64,000 bases of DNA. It comes from Hybos culiciformis (lineage: Eukaryota; Arthropoda; Insecta; Diptera; Hybotidae). Below, piece by piece: positions 52,018-64,000 of this stretch. Location: positions 29,331,619 through 29,395,618 of the forward strand of contig OZ023275.1 in assembly GCA_964007475.1 (NCBI GenBank). Direction: 5' to 3'. Position numbers and translations under genes: made by a program. Position 1 is the stretch's first letter. The number at the start of each line of letters is the position of its first letter. The notes under the pieces are model-generated. The model was given only the letters and a program-made list of their open reading frames with translations, made no database searches and was not told where the DNA came from.

Positions 52018-55000
52018 TAGAAAGTGTTAATAATTTATTAATACTATGTTTATCTGAACAAAATGTTAGAAAATTTCAAATATAATTATATAAAACAAAT
52101 ATAAAAAAATTTATATCATTTTATACTAAGGAACATTTTTTAAAGCAGTTTATATCAAATTTGGAATATTTTATAATAAGAAGAATTAAAAAATTAGTAA
52201 TACAAAATAAACTTCCTGATTATGGAAAGCTTTTCTTGCACAATTACAATATGGCAATTGTTTTTTATTTCTGTCAGTTTTCAATTGATCTAAATACGGT
52301 TGAAATTATTTACGATATCATTAATATCTAATCATTACAGAATTAATAATTAAAGAAACATTCCAAATTTATTGCATTATATACACGTTTCTCGAGTTCA
52401 ATTATTTTTTTTGGCTACGCACGTCAATTTCAATTTTTTAGTATATTGTGTGCATACCATGTGAGCATAAATCAAAAATTCATTCACTATAATTTTTATT
52501 ACAAATAATATTTGTTTTAAAATACTTCCCATTATAAAAGAGTCCCATTTATTTGTTTTTCAACATTTTGCAATTGCAACGCGTTCCACAAAATTTTAAA
52601 TCAACAAACTTATTGAATCGCTTTCCAAAATTAAAGAATTAAAAAAAAAAAACTCAATGTTGCTGGAAGTTTGTGACAAGCAAAATTAAATAAATAATAT
52701 CAAATAAAATCGATTCATTATAAATTTTAGTAATTTGTACAAATGATAAAGCTTAGAAGATTGTCCATTAGTTGTAAAATATGAAGTATGTTATGAATAC
52801 TAAAAATATATTCTTTTTGTATATAAAAAATTTAAATTCAGAAATTTTCATGATTAAAATAAGAATATCAATAAATCGCAGCTTTTCTATTACACAAACC
52901 ATGAAATAACATTCGGGGACTCAGATGATCAGATGATCGTATGCTTTGTTTAAAATTTTTGAACTTTTTAATGCCGCGTCGTAACGTTAACTTAAACAAA
53001 ATTGTTTTTACTTATAAAAATTATTTGAAAAAATAATCTTCATAATATTCTAATGCACATACTGAAAAAATTGATATTCACCTTTTATTTTAAATTATTC
53101 AAAAATATAAATGGTATCTTTTTTTTTATTAATATTTCCAATAAATTTATGATGAAAAGCCGATCTAAACAAAACAAATACAAAATATTAATCTTTTTTC
53201 ATTAATTGCGATTATGGAATTGCTTTACCTAAAATTTAAGAAAAATGTTATTATATTATAGATAGTTATTATGTATTTTGTTTTTCTTTGATGTATTTTC
53301 TACATTCAAATAATACACACAGATCGTTTGGCTGTTTTTTTTTTTTAAATAATTTAAATACTGAACGATCTAATAACATAATAATTATTGCAAATAAAAT
53401 AAGAAAAAATGAATAAATAAAGCCGTTTATATATTAAAAAAAAAAAATGTTTTCTTTATTTTTTTAATTCTTAAAATGGTATATCTTTTCAAAAAATTTT
53501 CAGAATATTTTAGTTCATTTTATAAAAAATTAAAAAAAATAATATGCTGATAGATTCTTTCACTCAATTAGCAGTAAAGAACATACCGGTGTGGCGATTT
53601 ATAGAAACATCGGATTGATCTTATGTTATTTTCAATATTATTTGATAATAAATGGGGTGTCTTGTCATAACGCATGTAATATGTTCTATTTATTTATAAT
53701 ACAATAATAAACAAGAAAATTGAATATTACATTTTGGAATGGTACGAAATAGTATCTTATCGAAAATTATGGAATTAAAGATAAAACTCAAAGATGAGTT
53801 AAACAGCGTTATTAAAACTAAATAAATGATCACTATCTAAAATTTATAATTGAAAACAAAGTTATGATTGCTTTACACTTCTGCTTTTACACTTCTGCTT
53901 TTGGATTTGATATTGTCAAGGTGAAAATATAGTCTGTTCGTTAAAAACAAAAAAAATGAAATAAAACAACTTTATTTTTTTTTTTTAAATATATTTTTCA
54001 TTTATTTTTATTATTTTTTTTTGATTTTGTAAAATTTCAAATCGTACAATATTAATGTAATAATAATATAATAATATAATTTGTTTTATTTTTATTGTTT
54101 CAAATTTTTGTTTATATTTTTTATTTTTTCTTATGACAGAATTTTATTTTTCGTTATTAAAGAAATGTTTTTGTTTTTTTTTTTTTTTTTTTTTTTGGAT
54201 TTTTTAATATAATAGGTATATAATTTTTTACAATAATAAAATAATTTTTCACGATTTAAATTTTGTTTTCTTTATTTTTTTTTTTGTAATAAAATTTGAT
54301 TGTTTAAAAATGCAGTTTTTGGGTTTTTTAAACTGAAATGAAAATTTATTGAATTTTGGTTTTTGGAAAAATTATTTTATTTTTAGTGTGTATTAAAAAT
54401 ATTAAATTTTCCATTTGAGTTTTTTTTTTTTTTGTAAAGTCATAACTAAAAATAAGAAAAAAGGTCTTAAAGACTAAAATTTTTTTATTATTTTATTTAT
54501 TTTATTTTTTTTTTTCATTAAACAATAATAAATTTATAACCTGTAATAATTTTTGTATTGTTTATCTGTTTTTATTTTATTTAATTACATTATTATTTTT
54601 ATTTAAAATTTATGAGAGCAAAAATTATAATAATTAAAAGAAAAAAAACTATATATATGTAATTAAAAATTTATAAGATGAGTTTTTCAACAAAATTAGT
54701 GTTTATATAGAATAAAAATAAAAAAAATAAATTACATTATGTTTATTTCTTTAAGCCTATCTCTCAGTCGAGAATATACTGTATGTGAAATATCTAGATC
54801 TCGTATTCGAGATGTAGGAAAAATATTGTTTTTATATGTGCATTAAATACAAGTTCCCACACCACATTCAGTATCGGATACAGTATGCCTTACATTATTT
54901 TAATTTTGTTTTTTCTATCTTGGATAATGTTTTGTGTGTCTCTGAAATAATGATTATGTCAAGAAGTCTTTTTTAACAAAATTTTTTTCCTAATGCATAC

Positions 55001-58000
55001 TCAATTCCACACATGACATAGTATTTCAAATTCAGTATTCAGTATTTCACATTCAGTATTCAAGTCCGAAAGAGCATACAATGTTCAGCATTGAGTAACA
55101 CCATCAGAAAGAGGCCTTAGATAGTAATTTAGAAATTACTATAAATTAGTATATGAAAAATAATAAAAAAAATTACGAATGCTTTTTTATTTATTAAATT
55201 ATTTTAATTAACCATGCCTTTTTATTCGGTACTATTTTGTTATTATATAAAAACAAAAGATTATATTTAAAAAAAATGTAATGATTGACTGAACAAAAAT
55301 AAAAATATTAATTCTTCAACGGTTTACTAATATTGAACAGAAGAAAGTATATTTTTTTATTTATTTTAATCATTTTATACATAATTTAATGGTTTTCAAA
55401 TAATTTTTAACTTATTAACAATTTTGTATATGAAAATTATTTTTCATTATTTTCCATTTCTAAAGCACTCACTTTTAATAAAAATGATAAAAGAAATTTG
55501 AGTGATATATTTTTTTTTTGTTATTGCATGATTTTGTATTTTATTGCTGGTACTTTTGCTTAAAATTCTTTTTGATTTTTATTTCGATTATAGTTTTTTA
55601 TTTCCCAGACCAATTATATTCCAACAAAAAGAATTTTCAGTTTTGAATGCTAAAATAAGGATTAAAAAATTAAAAATTTTTCATCACTATTTCATTAAAT
55701 AAATGAATTATTATAGTAACGAAGACTGTATTTTTGAATTTTTTTTTCAAATAGTTACAACTTGATAAGAAGTTTTGTGTTAAGAGTTTTATATTTTATT
55801 ATACAGGAGGGATTTAAATTTTAAAGTAATTTTATAAATTTGAAAATAACATTATACTTTAAGCAAAAGTAAATTGCACATTATTAAAATTAAATTAAAT
55901 GAATTAAAAATAAATAGAAATGAATATACATTATAAGGTTAGTTATTTTATTTTATTTTTTTTCAAGCATTGGGACGTATTTTTTTATTAGTTTTATTCT
56001 ATAGAAAATATTAAAAGTATAAAATTTATCTATAAAAAAAAAATTAAATACATACATAAAACTTATGAGATCAATTTTTAAATAATAAAAAAAAAAAAAG
56101 TGTATTATTAATTACCCTTCTTATGCACGTAGTTTATGTATTATATTTTGAAATCATCTATACTCTGACGATGTTGAAATCTAAGAATGCCCTCATTCAA
56201 TCTCTCACATCCATTTTCATAATTTTGCTAAACTAAAAATTAAAATTTTTTCAGCCTCGTTGAGATTTTCGAACTACTATCATAGTGATTTGCAAGGAAA
56301 TATTTTTGTAACAGTGTAAAAATATCAATTATTCAGTTGTAAATGTTTTTCAATAATTTGAATCTGATAAAAATTTGAATGGATTTAATAAACTGTATAA
56401 ATTCGAAAAAAAAAACAAATATATGAATGTGAATGAATTAAACGCGCAGGATAATATAAATTGTTAGCAATATTAAAGTAGATTTAAATTGCATAATAAG
56501 ATGTTTCAAAATTACACAAATATTAAGTTTCCCTAGAGCTAAAAATTTATTTATTAAAAATAATTCTTTATAAAATTAATTGTTAATTTCTGGGAGAATA
56601 ATTTTAACCTGTCAACAATAAATAAAAAAGTTATTTATCGTTCAAATAGGGCATTCTTTTTATCTATTTTTAGCTACATAATAGCCTTCTATATTGGTTT
56701 TTAATTTAAAAAAAAAAATTTATTCCATTAGCAATATAAAATTAAAATTGACAACAAAACTCAGACATTAGTTAGTTGTAAATTATTTAGTCTTCGTAAA
56801 TGAAATTAATATACATTTTAAATTAAAATATTCGCTGTCGTCGTTGATTTAAGTGCCGTAATGTATTATCAGCCTAGCCTTTTTTCCAAACACTATTTTT
56901 TTTTTTCAAACTCTTCTAAGAGAGTTATAAGAAAAATTATTTTCAAAAACGGGGAAACATCAATTGAAATTTTAATGCGCATATTTTCTTTCTATAATTA
57001 AAATCAGTTGAAAATATTTTAAGATAGAAACACTCTAAATATTTTCAATGAACTCGAATAAAAATATTGAATGACTATTAAATTCATGTTTGCTCAAAAA
57101 CTTTTTTAGTTATATAGAATTTGAGGATAAATAAGTCGACCTTGTAAAATACGAATAGAAAATTGGATTTGAAATGATCAAAGAATTTCACGAAAACGTG
57201 AACTACATAATTAAATAAATAATCATTAAATTTATAGATAATCGAATAATAGTGTCCATTGAAGATTAGCTAACGTAAAACTACTGCTTACTTAACAGCA
57301 AAAGCAGTATAATATTTAATATTTGTAACGTTACGGCACATAATTTTCGAAATTTTAACGATTTTAAAAATCGCATTTTAGCCAAAAATCTAGATCTTAT
57401 TTATTTTTATTTCATTTTCAAGAGATACTCAGAACTATATACTTTTTAATATTCACTTAATTTTTTAATTAAAAAAATAATAATAAAATAAATTATTTAA
57501 TTTTCATTTTTTAATTTCGCATCTTTTATTTTATTTTATTTTTTTTTTATCAGGATTAATAAAAAATAAACTATTTTAATCTTAAAACTTAAAATTTATT
57601 ACAATTTTTATTTATTTTTTAATTATATTGTAAAAAAAAAAAAATTAAAAATATATTTTTAAATATTAATTTTGAGATGACACAATCGATTGCAAAAAAT
57701 TTTTTTTTAATTACTATCTCTTAAAAAAAATACTCTCTTAAATAAACAAACAATTTTTTACAAATAATTAAAAAAAGATCATTTGATTCTTTTCAAAATT
57801 TTATTTAGTTTTATTTTTTTATTTTTTTTATTTTTTTATAATGTAGAAATAAAAAAAAATTAAATTAACAATTTATTACATAAAATAAAAAATATTTAAG
57901 CATTTTAGTTATATACAATTTTTTTATTACTTAGTACAATGTTTTTATTTAATTTATTTTTTTTTTTTTAATTTAAATTGTTTTAAATTGTATAAAAAAT

Positions 58001-59473
58001 ATTTATTTTTATTAAATTCATTTTGTTTTTTATTTGGCCGCATTTTTAAACTCAATAGATTTTCAATTGTATGTGATATTTGTTTTAAAATAATTCTTGA
58101 TACAGGAAGAAAATTTAAAAAATATTAAGGATTTAGTACAATTTTATAATTTTTAATATTCAATGCACTTCAATTTTGAGATACAAATAAATAGTCTACC
58201 CCTAAATCTTCAGCATTTTTATTTTCATAATTTTTATAAAAAATTAAATTTAAAAAAAAAAAAAGAATATCATTTGCAATTCATTTGAGAAAGCAAAACT
58301 ACTTAGGTTTAACTAAACTTCATCATAGATTATTATTGCGAGATAGAGTATCGACATTGAAAATTTATTTTCTATAAATGGTTGCTCTTGGATTTAAATG
58401 GGTTCAATTTTCTAAATATTAATAAAACTATGGCCTTTTTCTATTTTTATGATTTACATATTAAAATTTAACAAAATTCACATGAATTATTATTATTATT
58501 ATTATTATTTTTTTTTTTTTTTCAATATCGTTTTGATAATTTACAATGTTGTATTTTATAATTTTCAATTAAATTTATTTAATTTTTAGGTATGTTTAAA
58601 GGTAAATATATATAAATTTTTTTTTATGTAGGCACAATTTTAAATTTCATTATTTTTTATTCAATAAAGTTTTTTATTTTTTGTCTTTTACAATTTTTAA
58701 GCATCACAAATATTGATCTGAAGACTGCATTTTCTTTAATCAGCGACATAAAATATTGTTTTTGTTATCAACGAGTCAATTAAGAATATTGAGTTGATTC
58801 AGTTAACAAAAATAAAATTCTTCCACTGAAGTTAATTAACATAATTTATAATAATAAAATGTTCAGAAAACACAATCCGAAATTGATGCTGTTTTAGTAA
58901 TTTTACTTTCCGTTGAATATATTAATGCAAAGTTTTTTAATACAATTTTTTATTTTATTTTTTTCAAAGTACATATTTACATTAAACTTATTATTTTTAT
59001 CTATTTTAAAAATCAAATTAACATCCATAAATAGATAATTTTTACTTATGAACTAAAGTATTTTACTTTTCGATAAAATAAAGTAAGTTGATAAGTTTGA
59101 AAATATATACGTTACAGTTGGTAATTCTTTGTTTTTTTTTTATATCAAATTTATAAATATCAAAAGAAAAAAGATATTAATTAGATATGTTTAATGTTTT
59201 TAATTTTGGTAATTCTTTTGAAGTAACAATTGTAGCAATTGTAGTAGGTTGTATAAAAAATTTGTTAAGGGAAGAGCGAACTTTTTTTTATTATTGATTT
59301 TTGCTTCAAATATTTAGATTCTAAAAACGTACAAACATTTATTTGATTTTATTTTCAACACAAACCTTTTACCAAAAAACTTTCATTAAAAAAAAACGCT
59401 TTCTTTTAAATAGAGAAATCAGTAATGGTCATAATATACTATAGTATGAATATTAAGAGTATAAAGAAAAATT
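52018..59473. other. Convergent intergenic region, extremely A/T-rich
   Basis: It lies between the 3' ends of Ral (+) and scalloped (-). Long T and A runs dominate, especially 53960-54620, 57470-58030 and 58480-58680. A short region at 54740-55110 is slightly richer in G+C, with repeated ATTCAGTATT motifs. The right end is scalloped 3' UTR. No gene or RNA is recognised. Confidence 0.55.
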
Positions 59474-60052
59474 TTATGCATCTGTTTCGTTATTAAACAT
59501 AAAACCAAATTTTTTACTATTTTTCATATTTATTAACAGTAAATTTTCATTTTCTATATCCTTTTCCGTATTTTCAGCATTTGTATGTGATGAAAGCTTC
59601 AAATATTGTTCATATTTACTTTCTGATTGTAAAGTTGAGTCTATTTGCTCTTCACTAATTTGATTAATTATAGAATTGATTGGCATCAAAATTTGTTGCT
59701 GAATTGTTCTTTCATTTAAATTATTATTTCTTTCTGTATCATTATTATAACTATTATTGGTATTATTTAAGTTATTAATATTATTATTGTTATTATTATT
59801 ATTGTTATTGTTTTCATTTTTACTAAGAGCTGTTAAAATATGAGATGATGGTGATGGAGTTAATTGCGGCTTAATTATATTATCCTTAAAGGATGAAGAT
59901 GAATCATGTTTAACATTATTTTCATCTGATGTACTTGTTGTGGTTGTTGTTAACTCTACTGCATCTGGTCTAACTGTTGTAGGCGATTCTAATGTAGTTG
60001 TAGTTGGTTCATTACTGTTGTTATTAATATTATAAAATGTGTTTAGTTCATG
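59474..60052 (-). CDS. sd: In-frame extension of scalloped beyond its TAG (probable readthrough, 192 codons)
   Basis: Directly after the TAG at 60053-60055 the same frame continues without a stop for 192 codons to a TAA at 59474-59476. It begins HELNTFYNINNNSNEP, then has TTTTLESPTTVRPD, ELTTTTTSTSDENN, KPQLTPSPSSHILTAL, a run of 11 Asn, EQIDSTLQSESKYEQYLKL, and ends KKFGFMFNNETDA. In DNA this A/T-rich stops should appear about every ten codons, so an open run this long implies selection for coding. The base after TAG is C, a context that favours readthrough. Low-complexity Thr/Asn/Ser text is common in insect transcription factors. Alternatives are an unannotated splice that removes the TAG, or a sequencing error or allele at that codon. 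Confidence 0.6.
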   Translation of the reverse strand, partial: HELNTFYNINNNSNEPTTTTLESPTTVRPDAVELTTTTTSTSDENNVKHDSSSSFKDNIIKPQLTPSPSSHILTALSKNENNNNNNNNNNNINNLNNTNNSYNNDTERNNNLNERTIQQQILMPINSIINQISEEQIDSTLQSESKYEQYLKLSSHTNAENTEKDIENENLLLINMKNSKKFGFMFNNETDA

Positions 60053-63008
60053 CTAATCCTTTATTGCCATTTGGTGTTCATTTATTAAATGATATATATG
60101 ATGTTGTGCTCCGCAATTAGAAGCAGCTACTTCAAATACGTACGCTATACATAGGAGGGTTTCTTGTGTTTCTCGATTTGCAATTACCTAAAAAAAAAAA
60201 AAATATTTTTATAAAAAATTGTCTTTGCTTTGTCCAATTTTATTCAAAACTTACTTGTAATATTGTAAAATTTTCTAAAACACTGTTCATCATATATCGT
60301 TCAGGTAAATTCTTTAATTTTTGTATGAAATTTATCATATATTCGCACATTGGTGATTTATCAATTCGGTAAATGAATTTACCATTTTCCAAATGTGGAA
60401 ATTCTGTTTCAACTTTTTCAACAACTTGCTTACCAAATGAGCATACTCTAGTCGAACACGTTATCACAACATTCTCATTGCATTCATACCTTAAATAGAA
60501 AAAAATTATTAAACATTTTACACAAATCTTCTGCAATTAAAATTTTAATACTTACTGGCTTGTAACACCAAAAAAGGCACCCGTTTCGTCTGATATATTT
60601 GTATTTAAATCAGCCCAACATTTAACTAAATAGAAAGCATTTTGGGGACCACGATTAAACAAATCTTTAAGGCCACCAGTTTTTTCCGGAAATTTATCAG
60701 CAATTTGCTGTATATCCACACTCTGAAAAAAACAATTGAATAACCATAAATGCAAATACTGTAACATTATATTTTATTCATGTGTTTTAATTTTAAGATT
60801 TAAACATTAAAAATATGGAAATGTAGTCATCGTTTTGCTTGTTTAAATTAATTAAATTCAATTCTATATTAATAAATTTTGGAAAAAATTTGGAAAAAAT
60901 ATGAATTTAGTCGGATTTCTTCAAAAAAAAATTTTTTCTCAAATATTCAAATACATACCTCTAAATATGGATCGGTGGGATTCGGTGGTTTGATATTAAC
61001 AAACAGGTGCTTGTGATACTGCAATAAAAGAATTTAATTAAGTTTTAAATTAAAATATTTAATAAAACAAAATTATTTATTACAATTTCCTCTCTCTGTA
61101 TTTCCATAAATGCTGAAAATCCTAATAATTTAAATTTGTGCGTTGCTATTGCTTTACCCTCTAATGATAATTGTGATGGCGGTAGTCCAGTTTCTAAATT
61201 TGAAATTGCAGTTGATGGTTTGCCAGTTGGATATGGCGGTTGTGCAAATGGTTTTATGCTACAATTATATAATAAACTTTATTTTTTTTTATTGAAAATC
61301 TTTGTTCTCATATGAATGTCTTATAAAAAAAAAAATTTTGCAGGGAAAAACGTTTAAATATAGTACTAAGTAAAGATTGAATACATTAGTCAATTATAAA
61401 TACCATGAAAAAGAAAAAATCTATAGAACTCAATAATAATGTTAAAGTACAAAATCACATCAAATTTAAATTGAAAAAAAAAAAAAAAATTTAATATTTT
61501 TTCTTTATCATTAGATCAAATACAGATTTTGAACTAATAAAAATCTTTTCTACTTAGTTATAGATATGCATAAAATTAAACATTATTTTCCCTTAATCAT
61601 TTTATTTAAATAAGTTTTTATAAAACTTACTCTTGTGAAGTACTTGGTTGTAAACCAGGCTGCCAAAATTGCTGAAAGATAAAAATAAAAAAAAACAATA
61701 TTAATGAAAACTAAAAAATAATATTTAACTTTCTTTTTCATCATAAATTATAAATTTATTTTAATTGAAATAAATTGGAACAAATTAAATGCGTTAAATT
61801 TGCAGTTTAACATTTCTGTTTGGCGCGGAAAAAAAATTTATTTCCACATTATTAAATATTGCACTACAAAGAGTTATTAAAAAAATTCTCAAAAAAAAAT
61901 AAAATAAAAAATTAAATGAAAATAATTTAGTATTGCAGATGAAAAATGATGATGAAAATACAGAGAAGAATTATTCCGTAACAAGTAGAAATATAATAAT
62001 AATAATCTTATGTATATTTTGTTCTACAATTCAGTGCCGTACACTTGCTGCAAAACAAAATTAAATATTTCTATCCTATGTATATAGAGACAATTAGACT
62101 TTGTGGCAATGACAGTGACTGCATTAAATATTAAAAAAAAGAAACATTATGGAATGATAAAAAAAAACTAAGCAATATACCATATATATAATATTAATAC
62201 TTTGATGGGAAATAAAAATTCACAAGATTCGCATCTAGGTAATTTTTAATTAATAATTCAAGAGATTAGAATTTTTCGATATATTAGAATGCATATTAAT
62301 CCCTGAAACCATTTATTAAATTCTCTCTTAATGCATCGATCTTGTTTGCATTCGTATTTAAAAAAAAAAAAACTAAGGTAGGTGGAAAAAATAACAATAT
62401 CCATCATTTAAGAACTTTATTTATTCGATAATATTTTATAGGTTCGTCAAGACCAAAGATCGAACGACATTACATTTAAAAAAAAAAATACTATAGAGTT
62501 AATGAATTTTTGCATAAGTAGAAAATCACCTAAGAATTGGAACCATATATACATATTCATTATGATGATATCATAAACATTTGAAAATACAATTTTTTAT
62601 ATATGAGAAGTTAATTCAAATACACACAGCATTTTAGCAGTAGTAACAAAATGATATTTTTTTTTATTTTTAAATGAAATTAATTAAAAATGATTTTGAT
62701 TTAAAGCAATCAGCAGTAAAATACAGATGTTTTCTTTTTTTGAAAATTTTCCTTACGGCGGGATATGATGTTGTTGTGGGTGGTTGACCTGGATGGTGTA
62801 AATGGTGATGCAATGCGGGATGATGATGGGCAGTAAATGGCGGTGGTTGAGTTAACGAAGCTGGCACAACAATTTGCCCAGCATTAGCTACAGCGAATGC
62901 AAAACCAGCTTTTGCCGCTGATATTATTTGTGCACTTGACATTGTTTGAAATGTTTTGTCTTTGATAGTGGAATTTATGTTACTATTAAAATTGCCACCA
63001 ATGTGATC
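60053..63008 (-). CDS. sd: Scalloped / TEAD transcription factor, 3' seven exons (C-terminal 354 aa)
   Basis: TEAD proteins bind DNA through a TEA domain and recruit Yorkie/YAP, giving the output of the Hippo pathway. Visible exons in transcript order are 62757-63008, 61631-61671, 61084-61258, 60959-61018, 60556-60722, 60255-60489 and 60056-60187 plus TAG at 60053-60055. All phases agree. The TEA domain itself is encoded to the right of the window. The first exon carries [16 protein letters not shown], a conserved link after the TEA domain, preceded here by extra Asn-rich sequence. [13 protein letters not shown] and [17 protein letters not shown] follow. The Yorkie-binding domain runs from [20 protein letters not shown] through [61 protein letters not shown] and [13 protein letters not shown] to AYVFEV and GAQHHIYHL. 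The stop is where TEADs normally end, but see the extension below it. Confidence 0.95.
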
Positions 63009-64000
63009 CTTGGCATATAAAATATTTTTGTTATAGCAAATAATTGTGGTTAAAAAAATAGAAAATTTGATTAGATTTATTGCAAATGAAATGGGAGTTA
63101 GACCTAGTTTTGTAAGATGTCTTTTGGGAGAATCGGTTAAGTTAGAGTACTAAAAATTAAATTATAAAATTTATTTTAGTCGTTTTCCCAGTTCTTTCTT
63201 GGTTTTTGATATTCACATCAGTTGTTCAGATTGAAAAAATTATCTAGGAAAGAAGTCTGAAATATACATACTAAAATACATATGTTTAGTTCAGCTAGTC
63301 CAATCTCTAACTAAAAATATTCAAGTACATTTTTGGAGAAAATATCTTAGGGCTTTTTACGAAAAAAAAAAGAAGTTTTTCAATTTAATTTTAAATAGCA
63401 TTTCTTTTTTAATATTTATAAAAAATTTCAAATTAAAAACAAGAAAACAAATAAAATTGAGAAAAAGAATTTTTTTAACAACTTAATTTTGTCAACAACA
63501 TTCTTTTTAATTTACACAGTTTCACTGAATATATACATTATATTCTATTCTAGCTACATTTTTTGTGTATGGGTTTTTTTTTTCTTGATAAAAAAGAGTC
63601 CTTAAAATATCCTGTTCTTTCTGAAATTTAGTTTTTTTTTTCAACCAGGATAGAAACTATTTATGAACAAAAATAAGACAAAATAAGGTTAACTTTTGCA
63701 TTAACTTCAAAAGACCGTAGCACTAATTAAAAATAAAATTCTTTGTAGTTTCAATTAAGAGGAAATAAAAAAAATTATATAAAACAGAAGAAAAACTTAA
63801 ATGAAAATGGAAAATAAAGATCAAAAAACAAATTTTATAAATGTTTCGTTTTTTTTATTTTACTAGAATTTTTTTTTAATATACTGTGAAACGAATTGGA
63901 AATGCTTGACTTTTTTTTTTTTATTCTATAAAATTATAAATATTTTGTTAATTTTAATTTACACTAATTGAAATTAAAATTTTTGCTAATATCTTAGTAT
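63009..64000. other. Intron of scalloped upstream of the visible exons
   Basis: A/T-rich sequence with T-runs. No TEA-domain exon is visible, so those exons lie beyond the right edge on the minus strand. The nearest acceptor, TATATGCCAAG at 63009 onward, has only a weak pyrimidine tract. Confidence 0.6.

Noticed and set aside
59474..59689. First seen as a separate short 71-residue gene.
   Set aside because: Its frame is open upstream to the scalloped TAG and it starts with TTG, so it is the distal part of the extension rather than its own gene.

Overview
The window is nuclear DNA from an arthropod, most likely an insect. It is very A+T-rich, its genes are split by GT-AG introns of about 60 bp to several kb, and five genes are clear orthologues of animal genes with insect counterparts. 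I cannot name the species. The spliced models below were built by hand from reading-frame continuity and splice consensus, and no transcript evidence was available.

Layout, left to right. (1) 31-1185 (+) is the last part of an unrecognised gene encoding a protein with a C-terminal membrane segment; a possible small terminal exon lies at 3234-3296. (2) 8457-12639 (+) is tyrosine aminotransferase, 4 exons, 473 aa. (3) 14311-19502 (-) is a kinesin-5 motor (Klp61F/Eg5 class), 7 exons, 1024 aa, convergent with the aminotransferase. (4) 21697-24859 (+) is an unrecognised 293-aa protein with CxxC pairs and an acidic tandem repeat. (5) About 20.2-31.7 kb is a dense nest of short non-autonomous DNA transposons; several have terminal inverted repeats (TIRs) and target-site duplications (TSDs) that can be read off the sequence. 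(6) 31993-33514 (+) is NDUFAF6 (complex I assembly, 'sicily'), 6 exons, 311 aa. (7) 36397-38617 is a 2.2-kb element with TIRs that contains a frameshifted pseudogene of a repetitive gene family. (8) 47693-52017 (+) is the Ral GTPase with two alternative terminal exons, each ending in a different prenylation motif. (9) 59474-63008 (-) is the 3' half of scalloped/TEAD, whose TEA DNA-binding exons lie beyond the right edge. Intergenic stretches are otherwise A/T-rich DNA in which I see no genes.

The most interesting signal is in scalloped. The TEAD protein ends at the expected place with a TAG codon followed by C, but the same frame then stays open for another 192 codons, rich in Thr, Asn and Ser, before a TAA. 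This looks like a stop-codon readthrough extension of the Hippo-pathway transcription factor. Next are the paired alternative Ral C-termini, the G+C-rich palindrome array inserted inside another element at 20.2-20.6 kb, the transposon carrying the pseudogene, and the unrecognised repeat-bearing CxxC protein.

The genes do not form an operon or a pathway cluster. They are independent housekeeping, cell-division, signalling and developmental genes.
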